A stretch of DNA of 64,000 bases, from NCBI GenBank assembly GCA_944391225.1, contig CALXSS010000006.1, forward strand, positions 1 through 64,000. The letters are read 5' to 3'. Shown here one piece after another: positions 54,004-63,020 of this stretch (position 1 is the stretch's first letter; every line of letters starts with the position of its first letter). This stretch comes from an uncultured Clostridia bacterium. Its GTDB lineage: Bacteria > Bacillota > Clostridia > UBA1381. The notes below the pieces were generated by a model. That model saw nothing but the letters and a program-made list of their open reading frames with translations. It was not told the origin of the DNA and did no database searches. The translations under genes and the position numbers were made by a program.

Positions 54004-54687
54004 ATGAAGATATTGGTTGTTGATGATGAAAAGCTTTTGGTAAAAGGTATAAAATTCAATCTTGAGCAGGACGGCTATCAGGTTATTACAGCGTTTGACG
54101 GTGAGGAGGCTATTAAGCTCGCGCATGATGACAGTATAGACCTTATTTTGTTGGATCTTATGCTGCCTAAGGTCGATGGCTTCACTGTTTGCCGTACTAT
54201 ACGCGGATTTTCAAATGTACCAATAATAATGCTTACCGCAAAAAGCGAGGATATAGACAAGATACTTGGCTTGGAATACGGCGCTGACGATTATATTACA
54301 AAGCCGTTTAATATACGTGAGGTGACCGCGAGGATAAAGGCGATCTTAAGACGCGTAAATCCGGCGCCTAAGGGAGATAAAAGCAAGGTCCTTGTATCGG
54401 GAGATATAACTCTTGATTATAATTTCAGACGTGCTGTTATAGGCGAAAAAACAATTGAGCTTACAAGCAAGGAATTTGATCTGCTTGAGCTGTTTCTGAA
54501 AAACCCGGGAAAGGTGTACACTCGTGAAAATCTGCTCGATACTGCTTGGGGGATAGGTTATCCGAGCGAGGAGCGCACTATAGATGTGCACATGCGCCGC
54601 CTCAGAGAAAAGATTGAGGAAAACCCGGCAGAGCCGAAATATCTTAAAACAAAATGGGGTGTAGGCTATTACTATAAAAAGGATTAA
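54004..54687 (+). CDS. OmpR/PhoB-family response regulator
   Basis: 227 residues. Receiver domain with phospho-acceptor Asp51 (LILLDLMLPKVDGF), acidic pocket near D7-D8 and Lys in YITKPFN. The C-terminal OmpR winged helix has ELTSKEFDLLELFLKNPGKVYTRENLLDTAWG and ERTIDVHMRRLREKI...WGVGYYY. The first residues MKILVVDDEK are canonical. It is followed after seven bases by the sensor kinase. The target genes are unknown; the trio architecture (regulator, kinase, GerMN lipoprotein-like) is like actinobacterial MtrA-MtrB-LpqB, which controls cell wall and division. Confidence 0.95.
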   Translation: MKILVVDDEKLLVKGIKFNLEQDGYQVITAFDGEEAIKLAHDDSIDLILLDLMLPKVDGFTVCRTIRGFSNVPIIMLTAKSEDIDKILGLEYGADDYITKPFNIREVTARIKAILRRVNPAPKGDKSKVLVSGDITLDYNFRRAVIGEKTIELTSKEFDLLELFLKNPGKVYTRENLLDTAWGIGYPSEERTIDVHMRRLREKIEENPAEPKYLKTKWGVGYYYKKD

Positions 54688-54694
54688 TACCGGG

Positions 54695-56164
54695 ATGAAG
54701 ATATTAAGATCGGCGCCAGTAAAATCGGCGCTGAACAAGCTGCGAGAGAGCATAAGCACAATAAGATTTGCAATGCTTTCGACTTATATAGCAGTAACGC
54801 TGATAACGCTTATTCTTATGTGCGTTTATATTATAGGCATCCTTTCAGAGAACCTGTATTCTGAAAAAAATACTATGCTGTTTGCGAAAGCTAATATAAT
54901 ATCTCAGACGGTCGCAAACGTATGGAATGACGAGGAGGATGCAAATGTTTTATATTTGCGGATAGAGGATATTGTCGAACGCTCTCTGGCAGGAACAAAT
55001 ATTCGCGGCGTTGTAACTAACACCTCGTATATCGTGCTTTATGACAATAACAGCGAGGCTGATATGGTGGGTAAAGTATTTATGCGCGATGTTCTGAAAC
55101 GGGCGATTGACGGTGAGCAGGCCGATTCGATGTTTGATTCTGACAGCGGAAGAACATCTACCGTTTCAGTACCGGTGGAAAAGGACGGCATAATAATTGG
55201 CGGCGTATATCTGGCAGAGAATGTGTCGTCAATAAGCGATACAATAAGTACAATAAAAACAAGTCTTATTATATTCAGTGTGCTCATAATATTTATCATA
55301 GGTATGCTGAGCATAGGGATAAGTTATATTGTGACTCAGCCTATGTCGGAGTTTATAGCGGCGGCAAAGGCTATATCAAAGGGAGATTTCAGCCACCGCG
55401 TATCTGTAAGGGGCGTAAGCGAGATGGCTCAGATGGGCAGAACCCTGAATTATATGTGCGATGAGCTAAACGCATTGGATGAAAAACGAAAGAATTTCGT
55501 CTCCGATGTATCCCATGAATTGAAAACACCTATGGCAGGGATCAAGCTTTTATGTGACAGTCTTGTTGAAGCTGATGATCCTGATATGGATACAATACGT
55601 GAATTTCTCGGCGATATGTCCGAGGAGATAGACAGGCTTACAAGGCTTATTAACCGTCTGCTGACGCTTACTCGTCTTGATGCCGGAACAAACATCAATT
55701 TATCGGAAACAGATATAACTGCATTGACTGCCTCGGTCATGCGTAGCCTTAAGAATCTTGCAAGTGAAAAGGGAATATCTATGGAGTACACCTTCAAGGG
55801 CTGTAATGAACGTTCCTTGATGATAGATTATGATAAGATATATGAGGCTCTTTATAATATTATTGATAATGCGATAAAGTATACGCCCGAGGACGGCGCC
55901 ATTAAGGTGCGGATAGGCAGCGCGGATGGCTTTTGTGTTATTGAGGTGGAGGATAACGGACCGGGCATACCGGATGCTGAAAAGACTAAGATATTCGATA
56001 GGTTTTATCGCCTTGATGATTCTCGTGCGCGCGATACCGGCGGCACCGGGCTTGGATTGGCTATTTCAAGAGAAGCTATACTGCTGCATGGCGGCGATGT
56101 AGAGGTCGAGGACGCGCCAGATGGCGGAAGTATATTCAGGATAAGGCTTCCGCTTGTGAAATAA
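54695..56164 (+). CDS. Sensor histidine kinase
   Basis: 489 residues. Two membrane spans (about 27-52 and 186-208) flank a 130-residue extracellular sensor with no recognised fold. HAMP (about 210-262), then HisKA with the phosphorylated H274 (FVSDVSHELKTPMAGIKLL), and HATPase_c with N-box NIIDNAIKYTPEDGAI, G1 VEDNGPGIPD, G2 GGTGLGLAIS. Kinase of the regulator just upstream, by operon linkage (seven-base gap). The next gene, a GerMN protein, may modulate it as LpqB does MtrB; that last point is inference. Confidence 0.93.
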   Translation: MKILRSAPVKSALNKLRESISTIRFAMLSTYIAVTLITLILMCVYIIGILSENLYSEKNTMLFAKANIISQTVANVWNDEEDANVLYLRIEDIVERSLAGTNIRGVVTNTSYIVLYDNNSEADMVGKVFMRDVLKRAIDGEQADSMFDSDSGRTSTVSVPVEKDGIIIGGVYLAENVSSISDTISTIKTSLIIFSVLIIFIIGMLSIGISYIVTQPMSEFIAAAKAISKGDFSHRVSVRGVSEMAQMGRTLNYMCDELNALDEKRKNFVSDVSHELKTPMAGIKLLCDSLVEADDPDMDTIREFLGDMSEEIDRLTRLINRLLTLTRLDAGTNINLSETDITALTASVMRSLKNLASEKGISMEYTFKGCNERSLMIDYDKIYEALYNIIDNAIKYTPEDGAIKVRIGSADGFCVIEVEDNGPGIPDAEKTKIFDRFYRLDDSRARDTGGTGLGLAISREAILLHGGDVEVEDAPDGGSIFRIRLPLVK

Positions 56165-56176
56165 CGGAGGTGCTGA

Positions 56177-57169
56177 ATGAAGAAAAAAAGAATAGCAATA
56201 GCGATTTCTGCTGCATTGGCAGTCATAGCGGCTATAGCTGCGGTGTTATTCATAAATCTGGATTTCAACGCACAGAAAATATCGGCAGATCTGTATTTTA
56301 TGAACGAGCGCGGCACCGGAATAATAGCGGAAACACACGAGATAAAATACAGAAGCAACTATGATTTTGTTGAAAAAATAATGGAGCGGCTGCGCAAGGG
56401 ACCGTCAGTGTCAAAGCACGGCAGGATAATGCCGCGCGATACTCTGGTCCTGAATATAGAGTTCAGCGCAGATGAGCCTGGCAGCGTAGCGGTGGATCTT
56501 TCTCAGGATTATCTAACAGATAATCCGTCAAGGAATGTACTAAATACCTATGCGGTGGTAAAATCACTTTGTTCTGTAAGCTGGATCTCAAAGGTGAGGG
56601 TAACGGTGAACGGAAATGATATAACCGATGCTGACGGAAATGCGCTTGGATTTGTAACAGCCTCGGATATTAATCTTGAAACTGAGGAATATTCAAGCGA
56701 AATGCGCGATGTGGTTTTGTATTTTGGCGATCATTCAGAAAAAATGCTTGTGCGTGAGGAACGAACTATCAAGATCACCGATCAGCAGCCTATTGAGCAG
56801 TATATAATAAACGAGCTTATAAAGGGACCGGAGAATAAGAATCTTAAATCCGTCCTGTCTCCCGACACGGTGTTGATGTCGGTGGATGTTGAGGACAACA
56901 TATGCTATCTGAATTTTAAAAGCAGCTTTATAAGTGAAAATTCAGGCGACGCCGATCATGAGCGGCTTGTTATATATTCAATAGTAAATTCATTGACTGA
57001 GCTGAAAACTATAAGCCGTGTGCAGTTCTATATGGACGGTAAACGGATAGAATCGTTTGGAAGCTTCAACATAAAGAATTATATTTCGAGAGATATTTCA
57101 ATAATACAGCAGCAAAGCGGCAGCGCGGCGTCATTATTTGACAGCGGCGCTGTTTTTTTTGAAAATTAA
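56177..57169 (+). CDS. Membrane-anchored double-GerMN-domain protein
   Basis: 330 residues. Basic N-terminus with one span (about 5-27); no lipobox cysteine. Two GerMN domains follow: about 35-165 (ADLYFMNERGTGIIAETHEIKY...FVEKIMERLRKGP...TLVLNIEFSADEPGSVAVDLSQDYL...) and about 178-305 (VVLYFGDHSEKMLVREERTI...YIINELIKGPENKNLKSVLSP...NICYLNFKSSFI). In Bacillus, GerM takes part in spore assembly; in actinobacteria LpqB with two GerMN domains binds the MtrB kinase. Co-transcribed with the two-component pair (12-base gap). The last codons overlap the terminator. Confidence 0.85.
   Translation: MKKKRIAIAISAALAVIAAIAAVLFINLDFNAQKISADLYFMNERGTGIIAETHEIKYRSNYDFVEKIMERLRKGPSVSKHGRIMPRDTLVLNIEFSADEPGSVAVDLSQDYLTDNPSRNVLNTYAVVKSLCSVSWISKVRVTVNGNDITDADGNALGFVTASDINLETEEYSSEMRDVVLYFGDHSEKMLVREERTIKITDQQPIEQYIINELIKGPENKNLKSVLSPDTVLMSVDVEDNICYLNFKSSFISENSGDADHERLVIYSIVNSLTELKTISRVQFYMDGKRIESFGSFNIKNYISRDISIIQQQSGSAASLFDSGAVFFEN
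57121..57160 (+). terminator. Terminator inside the GerMN gene 3-prime end
   Basis: CAGCGC (57121-57126) and GCGCTG (57147-57152) form the stem, followed by eight T. The T-run is the codons for the C-terminal Phe-Phe, nine bases before the stop, so termination inside the coding sequence would remove the stop codon from the mRNA. Confidence 0.6.
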
Positions 57170-57272
57170 AAAAATATTAAAAAAAGGTCTGTTCATTTTA
57201 AAAAAAATATTGTATAATAAAATAGAATAGGATATATATACACTTTTACATAGAATGAAAGGAACAAATGAT

Positions 57273-57755
57273 ATGGTAAACAAAATATCCATAAGCATAA
57301 ATTCAAGGATATACACGGTTGTGGCAAATGAAGATCCTGAGTATTTAAAAAGTCTTTGTGATTATGTGAACGAAAAGGTAAATCTTGTTTTGAGCGAGGG
57401 CAATCATGTGATGGGAGAAAAGCCTTTATTGCTTGCGGCATTGAATATATGTGATGAATATTTCAAGCTGCTCGATAAGAGCGAGCCGGCAGAAAAGCTC
57501 TCTGATCTGCTTACCGAAAACAAGCGTCTTGAGGCTGAGATACGCGATATGAAGAAAGCTGAACAGGAAAGCGGCAGCAAGGCTGAGGCAGTTGCTGACG
57601 AGCTTGATATAACAAAAAAGGTGTTGGAAGAAACAGAGGAAAAGGTGAAATTCCTTGAAGGACAGATAAAGCTGAAGGAAACACAGATAAAAAAGCAGCG
57701 CAGTGAATTTGCTATCAGAGAAAAGGAATTACTTGATATGCTTGAGAGCAAATAG
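57273..57755 (+). CDS. zapA: Cell division protein ZapA
   Basis: 160 residues from ATG 57273 (AAAGGA nine bases upstream; ATG 57255 is before the site). ZapA domain (about 1-75): ISINSRIYTVVANEDPEYLKSLCDYVNEKVN and LLLAALNICDEYFKL. Then a coiled coil of about 85 residues, KRLEAEIRDMKK...EEKVKFLEGQIKLKETQIKKQ, longer than in most ZapA proteins. It bundles FtsZ filaments at the division site. A TATAAT (57213-57218) lies just upstream. The U32 gene follows after 30 bases. Confidence 0.9.
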   Translation: MVNKISISINSRIYTVVANEDPEYLKSLCDYVNEKVNLVLSEGNHVMGEKPLLLAALNICDEYFKLLDKSEPAEKLSDLLTENKRLEAEIRDMKKAEQESGSKAEAVADELDITKKVLEETEEKVKFLEGQIKLKETQIKKQRSEFAIREKELLDMLESK

Positions 57756-57785
57756 AATACAATCTGAAAGGAACGACAGCATTAT

Positions 57786-59849
57786 ATGGATAAAATGGAA
57801 TTGCTTGCGCCTGCCGGAGGAATGGAGCAGCTTAGAGCTGCCGTGCAGTCAGGTGCTGATGCGGTATACCTTGGCGCGGGCAGCTTTTCCGCAAGAGCGG
57901 GAGCGGCGAATTTTTCGTATGATGAGCTTAAGGAGGCTGTGCGATACTGCCATGTGTACGGAGTAAAGGTACACTGCGCTGTAAATACCCTTATAAAGGA
58001 GAAAGAGTTTGAGCTTGCGGCTGCTACGGCTGCCGCGGTAAACGAATGCGGAGCCGATGCGGTAATAGTGCAGGATATTGGTTTGGCAGCATATATAAGA
58101 AAAGCATTTCCCGACCTGGAGCTTCATGCAAGCACGCAGATGACGGTAACCTCTCTTGAAGGCGTAAGATTCCTGGAGGAGAAAGGGTTTGACAGAGTTG
58201 TGCTTGCGCGCGAGCTTTCTCTTGACGAGATAAGAGCTATAGCCTCGGAGGCAAGGGCGGAGATAGAAGTGTTTGTGCATGGAGCGATATGTATGAGCTA
58301 TTCTGGTCAGTGCCTTATGTCGAGCATGCTCGGAGGAAGAAGCGGAAACAGAGGTCGCTGTGCGCAGCCGTGCCGACAGTTTTATGAGCTTGATGGAGGC
58401 GGGAAAAAACATGGCGCGTACGTGCTAAGTCCAAAGGATATGGCGCTTATAGAGCATCTTGATGAGCTGCGGCGCGCAGGAGTGGCGTCGCTTAAGATAG
58501 AGGGCAGGCTCAAAAGCCCTGAATATGTCAGCACGGTAACGGGAGTGTACAGAAAATACCTTGATGCTCCGCATAGGGTGGAAAAAAACGATATGGAGGA
58601 GCTTAAAAACGCGTTTTCGCGTTCCGGGTTTACCGATGGCTATTTGACCGGAAGGCTTGGCTCAGCCATGATGTCGCACAGCAATCCCGCAAACAATTCC
58701 GGCAGTACCTATACAAATGCGGCGAAAGAGCGGGCGTCAGGAAAGACAGTAAGAAGGATACCTATAAATATATTTGCGTCGTTGGCGGCTGATAGTGTTC
58801 TTAAGGTGACTGCATATGACGGCGACAATAACTATGTATACTGCGAGGGAGCAGCAGCTGCCGAGGTTGCGAAAAACAAGCCGTTGACAGCTGAGAGGCT
58901 CACAGAACAGCTTTCAAAGCTTGGTTCCACTCCGTTTGAGGCGGTGGATGTGAGCGCGGAGGTAGAGGGGGCTCTTACAGTACCGGTAAAAGAGATAAAC
59001 GAGGTGCGGCGCAGTGTCTGCGCGGAGCTTGAGGCGATTCGCGCCGAGCGTCCGGTAAAGCGAGTTAAAGAAACGGAGCTGGTTTATTCAAAAAGAGAAC
59101 GCGGCGGTATATATCTGACAGCGGAGGTTTCAAATATTGAGCAGGGACTGGCAGTGCTCTCCGCTGGCGGCATAAAGCGAATATATGCTCCTGCTGAAAC
59201 GGCAAAGGAGCTTTTGAAAGTTGCGGGTGATGTGGAAATTGTCACAAAAACAGCTGATATTTTTGAGCCGGAAAAAATATACACAAAGCATGTCAGCGTA
59301 TCGTCATCGGCGGCTTTGCGCTATTATGGTGAAAAGGCTATATATGGCGATTTCAGGCTCAATATCTATAATTCTCAGACAGCGGCGGAGCTTTCGGCTC
59401 TTAAGAGCATAACGGTCTCTCCGGAGCTGAATCTGCATGAGATCGCAGACATAACAAGGAATTTCGGTGCGTCTGAAATAGAGGTAATAGGATATGGCTA
59501 TATACCGCTCATGATAATGAAAAATTGTCCGGTCAAAGCGATGGGTGAGTGCGCTCACGGAAAAAACAGCTATATCCTGCGCGATAAGAAAGGCATGGAG
59601 TTTAGGGTGATGTGCGCCAATGGCTGCCGTGCAATACTGTTGAATTCAAAACCAATTTTTATTGCTGATATTATTGAAAGCGTAAAAAAATGTGGTGCGG
59701 ACAGTATAAGATTGAACTTTACTGTTGAAAAATCCGGACAATGTGGTAAAATAGTAAGTGTATACCGCGCGGCGCTTGATGGAGAAGAAATAGAGCCGAT
59801 GGCGGAGAACACTTTTACAAGAGGTCATTTAAAACGCGGAGTTATGTAG
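57786..59849 (+). CDS. U32-family protein, RlhA-like (23S rRNA C2501 hydroxylation)
   Basis: 687 residues. U32 domain MELLAPAGGMEQLRAAVQSGADAVYLGAGSFSARAGAANFS, STQMTVTSLEGVRFLEEKGFDRVVLARELSLDEI, and the cysteine-rich signature HGAICMSYSGQCLMSSMLGGRSGNRGRCAQPCR, which ligates an Fe-S cluster. The C-terminal 370 residues match the DUF3656-type region found with U32 in RlhA. Although called peptidases, long members act on RNA: E. coli RlhA hydroxylates C2501 of 23S rRNA. It starts 30 bases after zapA and may share its promoter. RlhA or a related RNA-modifying role is the best guess. Confidence 0.85.
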   Translation: MDKMELLAPAGGMEQLRAAVQSGADAVYLGAGSFSARAGAANFSYDELKEAVRYCHVYGVKVHCAVNTLIKEKEFELAAATAAAVNECGADAVIVQDIGLAAYIRKAFPDLELHASTQMTVTSLEGVRFLEEKGFDRVVLARELSLDEIRAIASEARAEIEVFVHGAICMSYSGQCLMSSMLGGRSGNRGRCAQPCRQFYELDGGGKKHGAYVLSPKDMALIEHLDELRRAGVASLKIEGRLKSPEYVSTVTGVYRKYLDAPHRVEKNDMEELKNAFSRSGFTDGYLTGRLGSAMMSHSNPANNSGSTYTNAAKERASGKTVRRIPINIFASLAADSVLKVTAYDGDNNYVYCEGAAAAEVAKNKPLTAERLTEQLSKLGSTPFEAVDVSAEVEGALTVPVKEINEVRRSVCAELEAIRAERPVKRVKETELVYSKRERGGIYLTAEVSNIEQGLAVLSAGGIKRIYAPAETAKELLKVAGDVEIVTKTADIFEPEKIYTKHVSVSSSAALRYYGEKAIYGDFRLNIYNSQTAAELSALKSITVSPELNLHEIADITRNFGASEIEVIGYGYIPLMIMKNCPVKAMGECAHGKNSYILRDKKGMEFRVMCANGCRAILLNSKPIFIADIIESVKKCGADSIRLNFTVEKSGQCGKIVSVYRAALDGEEIEPMAENTFTRGHLKRGVM

Positions 59850-59925
59850 AATAATGCCCGGTATGCGGCATATATGGCTCCGTCGTTTTTAGTCAGTGCC
59901 GCTGTGCGGCGGAACGGAGAATAGA

Positions 59926-60516
59926 ATGAGTAAAATAATACTTGCATCTGCGTCGCCAAGACGCAGGGAATTGCTCGGCAATATGGGACTTGATTTTGAA
60001 ATAGCGGTTTCTGACGCTGATGAGACCGCAGTATCGCGAGATGTTCCGCCATATATGTATGTTCAGGAGCTTGCTTTATTAAAGGCGGCTGCGGCAGCAA
60101 AGCAGTTTGTTAATGATAAGGAGGCTATAATAATCGGAGCGGACACGATAGTTGTAAGAGGAGGGAAAATACTCGGAAAGCCGCACGATGAGAGTGAAGC
60201 ATTTTCTATGCTCAAAGAGCTTTCCGGAAACACGCATCAGGTATACACAGGTTATTGCGTGATGCGTATATCAGATGCGTATACTGTATGTGAGAATGTT
60301 TGCACAGACGTTACGTTCAAGAGGCTTACAGATGAAAGAATAAGCAGCTATATCGCTACCGGTGAACCGATGGATAAAGCCGGAGCTTATGGAATACAGG
60401 GCTTGGGCGCTATGCTTATAGAAAAAATAAATGGTGATTATTTTAATGTGGTAGGACTGCCTGTAAGTATGCTTGCAGATACTCTTGAAAAGGATTTTGG
60501 ATTTAAGCTTATTTGA
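59926..60516 (+). CDS. maf: Maf-family nucleotide pyrophosphatase
   Basis: 196 residues from ATG 59926 (CGGAG in place; ATG 59896 is not preceded by one). It shows KIILASASPRRRELLGNMGL, the dUTP/UTP-pyrophosphatase-type motifs EAIIIGADTIVVRGGKILGKPHDESEA and GEPMDKAGAYGIQGLGAMLIEKINGDYFNVVGLPV. Maf proteins hydrolyse dTTP, UTP or modified nucleotides and link to septum inhibition in Bacillus. It sits directly before mreB, as in many Bacillota (maf-mreB-mreC-mreD order). Confidence 0.95.
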   Translation: MSKIILASASPRRRELLGNMGLDFEIAVSDADETAVSRDVPPYMYVQELALLKAAAAAKQFVNDKEAIIIGADTIVVRGGKILGKPHDESEAFSMLKELSGNTHQVYTGYCVMRISDAYTVCENVCTDVTFKRLTDERISSYIATGEPMDKAGAYGIQGLGAMLIEKINGDYFNVVGLPVSMLADTLEKDFGFKLI

Positions 60517-60589
60517 TCGGTGTAATAAAATTGAGCGGTAAAGTAAGCAAAATATTAACAGGAGCCGTAAAACGGTATGGAGGAATAAA

Positions 60590-61597
60590 ATGGGATTTTT
60601 TTCTAAAGATGTGGCTATAGATCTGGGTACAGCAAATACAATTATATATGTAAAAGGAAAGGGAATAGTAGTTCGAGAACCGTCTGTTGTTGCAATAGAC
60701 AGATATACAGGCAAGGTAGTGGCAGTGGGAAATGCCGCAAATGAGATGATAGGCAGAACTCCGGAAAATATTACAGCTGTGCGTCCTATGAAGGATGGAG
60801 TTATCGCTGAATTTGACATAACTCAGGCTATGATAAAGCATTTTATACATCAGGCAAAGGTGGTAAGCGTACTCAAGCCGCGTGTTGTTGTTTCAATACC
60901 GTCAGGGATCACAGAGGTAGAACGCCGCGCTGTGGAGGAGGCAGTGATACAGGCGGGCGCAAAGGAAGTGGCGCTTATAGAAGAACCTATGGCGGCAGCT
61001 CTGGGCGCAGGTCTGCCTGTTGATAGACCTACAGGCTCTATGGTGGTAGACATAGGTGGAGGAACTACAGAGGTAGCAGTCATAGCTATGGGTGGAATAG
61101 TGTCATCTCGTTCAATAAGGATCGCCGGCGATGCTCTCGACAGCGCTATAATCAATTATCTTAAAAAGAATATCGGTATAAACATCGGTGATAAAATGGC
61201 AGAGGAGATAAAAATAGCTATCGGCTCAGCTTATGAGGATAACGAGGAGGGCGTATATGACGTGCGCGGCAGAGACGTGACTACGGGTCTGCCAAGAACA
61301 GTGCAGATACGCGAGTCTCAGATACGCGAGGCAATAATAGACAATATCAATGAAATGATTGAGGCTGTAAAGATGACCTTAGAGCATACTCCACCGGAGC
61401 TTGCAGCTGACGTTATGGAGCGCGGCATAACCCTGACAGGCGGCGGAGCGCTTATAAAGGGTATTGACAGGCTTATTGCAGACGTGACAAAGATACCAAC
61501 GCTTGTGGCGGAATATCCTCTTGACTGCGTGGCGGTAGGAACAGGAAAGGCTCTTGATGACATCAAGAAACTGCTTGCCAAGAACAAGGTCAGATAA
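60590..61597 (+). CDS. mreB: Rod shape-determining protein MreB
   Basis: 335 residues, actin fold. Phosphate-1 loop AIDLGTANTIIYVKGKGIVV, MVVDIGGGTTEVAVIAMGGIV, IRIAGDALDSAI, and GITLTGGGALIKGIDRLI. It polymerises under the membrane to steer wall synthesis for rod shape. GGAGG lies before the ATG; maf ends 73 bases upstream. mreC, mreD and PBP2 follow, forming the elongasome genes. Confidence 0.97.
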   Translation: MGFFSKDVAIDLGTANTIIYVKGKGIVVREPSVVAIDRYTGKVVAVGNAANEMIGRTPENITAVRPMKDGVIAEFDITQAMIKHFIHQAKVVSVLKPRVVVSIPSGITEVERRAVEEAVIQAGAKEVALIEEPMAAALGAGLPVDRPTGSMVVDIGGGTTEVAVIAMGGIVSSRSIRIAGDALDSAIINYLKKNIGINIGDKMAEEIKIAIGSAYEDNEEGVYDVRGRDVTTGLPRTVQIRESQIREAIIDNINEMIEAVKMTLEHTPPELAADVMERGITLTGGGALIKGIDRLIADVTKIPTLVAEYPLDCVAVGTGKALDDIKKLLAKNKVR

Positions 61598-61636
61598 TAT
61601 AGAAAACAATTAAGAGCAAAGGAATGTAATCTAATT

Positions 61637-62458
61637 ATGTCTTTTTTTTCTAAAAAGTGGAGAATAACTCTTATAGCTGTAGCGGTAGTGGCGGCAGCGG
61701 GCTTTGCAATAGAGCATTTTGCTGGCTCTAATCCAGTCGGAACAGCTGTTAAAACCATAATGGCGCCGGTGCAGACGGGATTTTCATATATTGCACATTC
61801 AATAACCAATGCGCGGGATTTTATATGGGAGATGCGCGCTTATAAGGCTGATAATGAGAGGCTTGAACAGGAAAATATGAAGCTTAAGCAGCAGAACCGC
61901 GATACTGCATCTTACAGGGAGGAGAATGAGCGTCTTGAAAGCTTGCTTGAACTGTCAGAGTCGATAACCGGATACTCTACTGTGGCGGCGCGTGTTATAT
62001 CCTATTCGCCGAACAATTGGTATGAGAGCGTAGAGATAAACAAGGGCTCGCTCAATGGACTTAGCGTAGGCAATGCTGTCATAACAGCAGATGGCGTGGT
62101 TGGAAAAATAACGGATATAGGACCTAATTATGCTATAGTGACAACTATTCTTGATGAATCCTCGGCTGTGGGCATTCGCGTGTCGCGTACAGGCGGCAGC
62201 GGCCTTGTTGAGGGAGATGATGAGCTGGCGCAGAATACGCAGTGTAAGCTCTCGTTCCTTGACAGGAGTACGCCCATCATCGTTGGCGATATTGTTGAGA
62301 CCTCCGGCAGCGGCGGAGTTTATCCGGCAGGGTTTATACTGGGAAGTATAATAAGTGTATCCGCTGACAGCACCGGAAGTCTTAAGTATGCGGTAATAGA
62401 TCCGGCAGTAGACTTTGAGAATCTGCAGGAAGTGCTTGTTATAAACGGCGTACGTTAA
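61637..62458 (+). CDS. mreC: Rod shape-determining protein MreC
   Basis: 273 residues. Membrane span about 9-27, a coiled coil about 60-105 (NERLEQENMKLKQQNRDTASYREENERLESLLEL), then the extracellular beta-barrel domain with ARVISYSPNNWYESVEINKGS, NAVITADGVVGKITDIGPNYAIVTTILDESSAVGI and VYPAGFILGSI. It links MreB to the periplasmic/outer-face wall synthases. mreD follows after ten bases. Confidence 0.95.
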   Translation: MSFFSKKWRITLIAVAVVAAAGFAIEHFAGSNPVGTAVKTIMAPVQTGFSYIAHSITNARDFIWEMRAYKADNERLEQENMKLKQQNRDTASYREENERLESLLELSESITGYSTVAARVISYSPNNWYESVEINKGSLNGLSVGNAVITADGVVGKITDIGPNYAIVTTILDESSAVGIRVSRTGGSGLVEGDDELAQNTQCKLSFLDRSTPIIVGDIVETSGSGGVYPAGFILGSIISVSADSTGSLKYAVIDPAVDFENLQEVLVINGVR

Positions 62459-62468
62459 CGGAGGAGCT

Positions 62469-62969
62469 ATGAGAGTTGTAAAAATAGTATTATGGATATT
62501 GCTTATGCTTATAGTGAAAACTGTATTTGTAAAGGTTATAGGCATAGGCGGCGCAATGCCTGAGCTGCTTTTGGCGTTCGCAGTGATATTTTCTTTTCAT
62601 GAGCTGCGCCTTTTGACAACATCGTATGTGATCATAGCCTGCGGCATTGCAGCAGGCTCATGTATGGGCGAGAATTTTCCGGCAGCTGTGCTTGTAACAG
62701 GCGCAGCAGGACTTGTTGCCCGCGGAGCTTCGTATTATTTCAGATTTATACCTAAATATATACGCTGTCTGTTCATAACAGCGGCGGCGGCATTTGTATA
62801 CAGCTTTATTATATATTTTATTCATTCTGCTGCGGTTGTGCCGATGGAGCTGCTTTCATGCGTGCTGCCGTATGTTATATATACAACAGCAGCGGCGGCT
62901 GTGATATATCCTCTTATAATAAGGACGCTGTTCCATGAGGATAAGAATAAAAAGCTTTTAATGATATGA
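62469..62969 (+). CDS. mreD: Rod shape-determining protein MreD
   Basis: 166 residues, five predicted spans covering most of the protein, and a short basic C-terminus (HEDKNKKLLM). The order mreBCD and the topology define it; sequence conservation in MreD is always weak. It partners with MreC in the elongation complex. Confidence 0.88.
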   Translation: MRVVKIVLWILLMLIVKTVFVKVIGIGGAMPELLLAFAVIFSFHELRLLTTSYVIIACGIAAGSCMGENFPAAVLVTGAAGLVARGASYYFRFIPKYIRCLFITAAAAFVYSFIIYFIHSAAVVPMELLSCVLPYVIYTTAAAAVIYPLIIRTLFHEDKNKKLLMI

Positions 62970-63020
62970 TCTGTCCGCTACCAGCGTTCAGTCAGAGTTT
63001 ACAGAAGAAAGGAAATTGAT

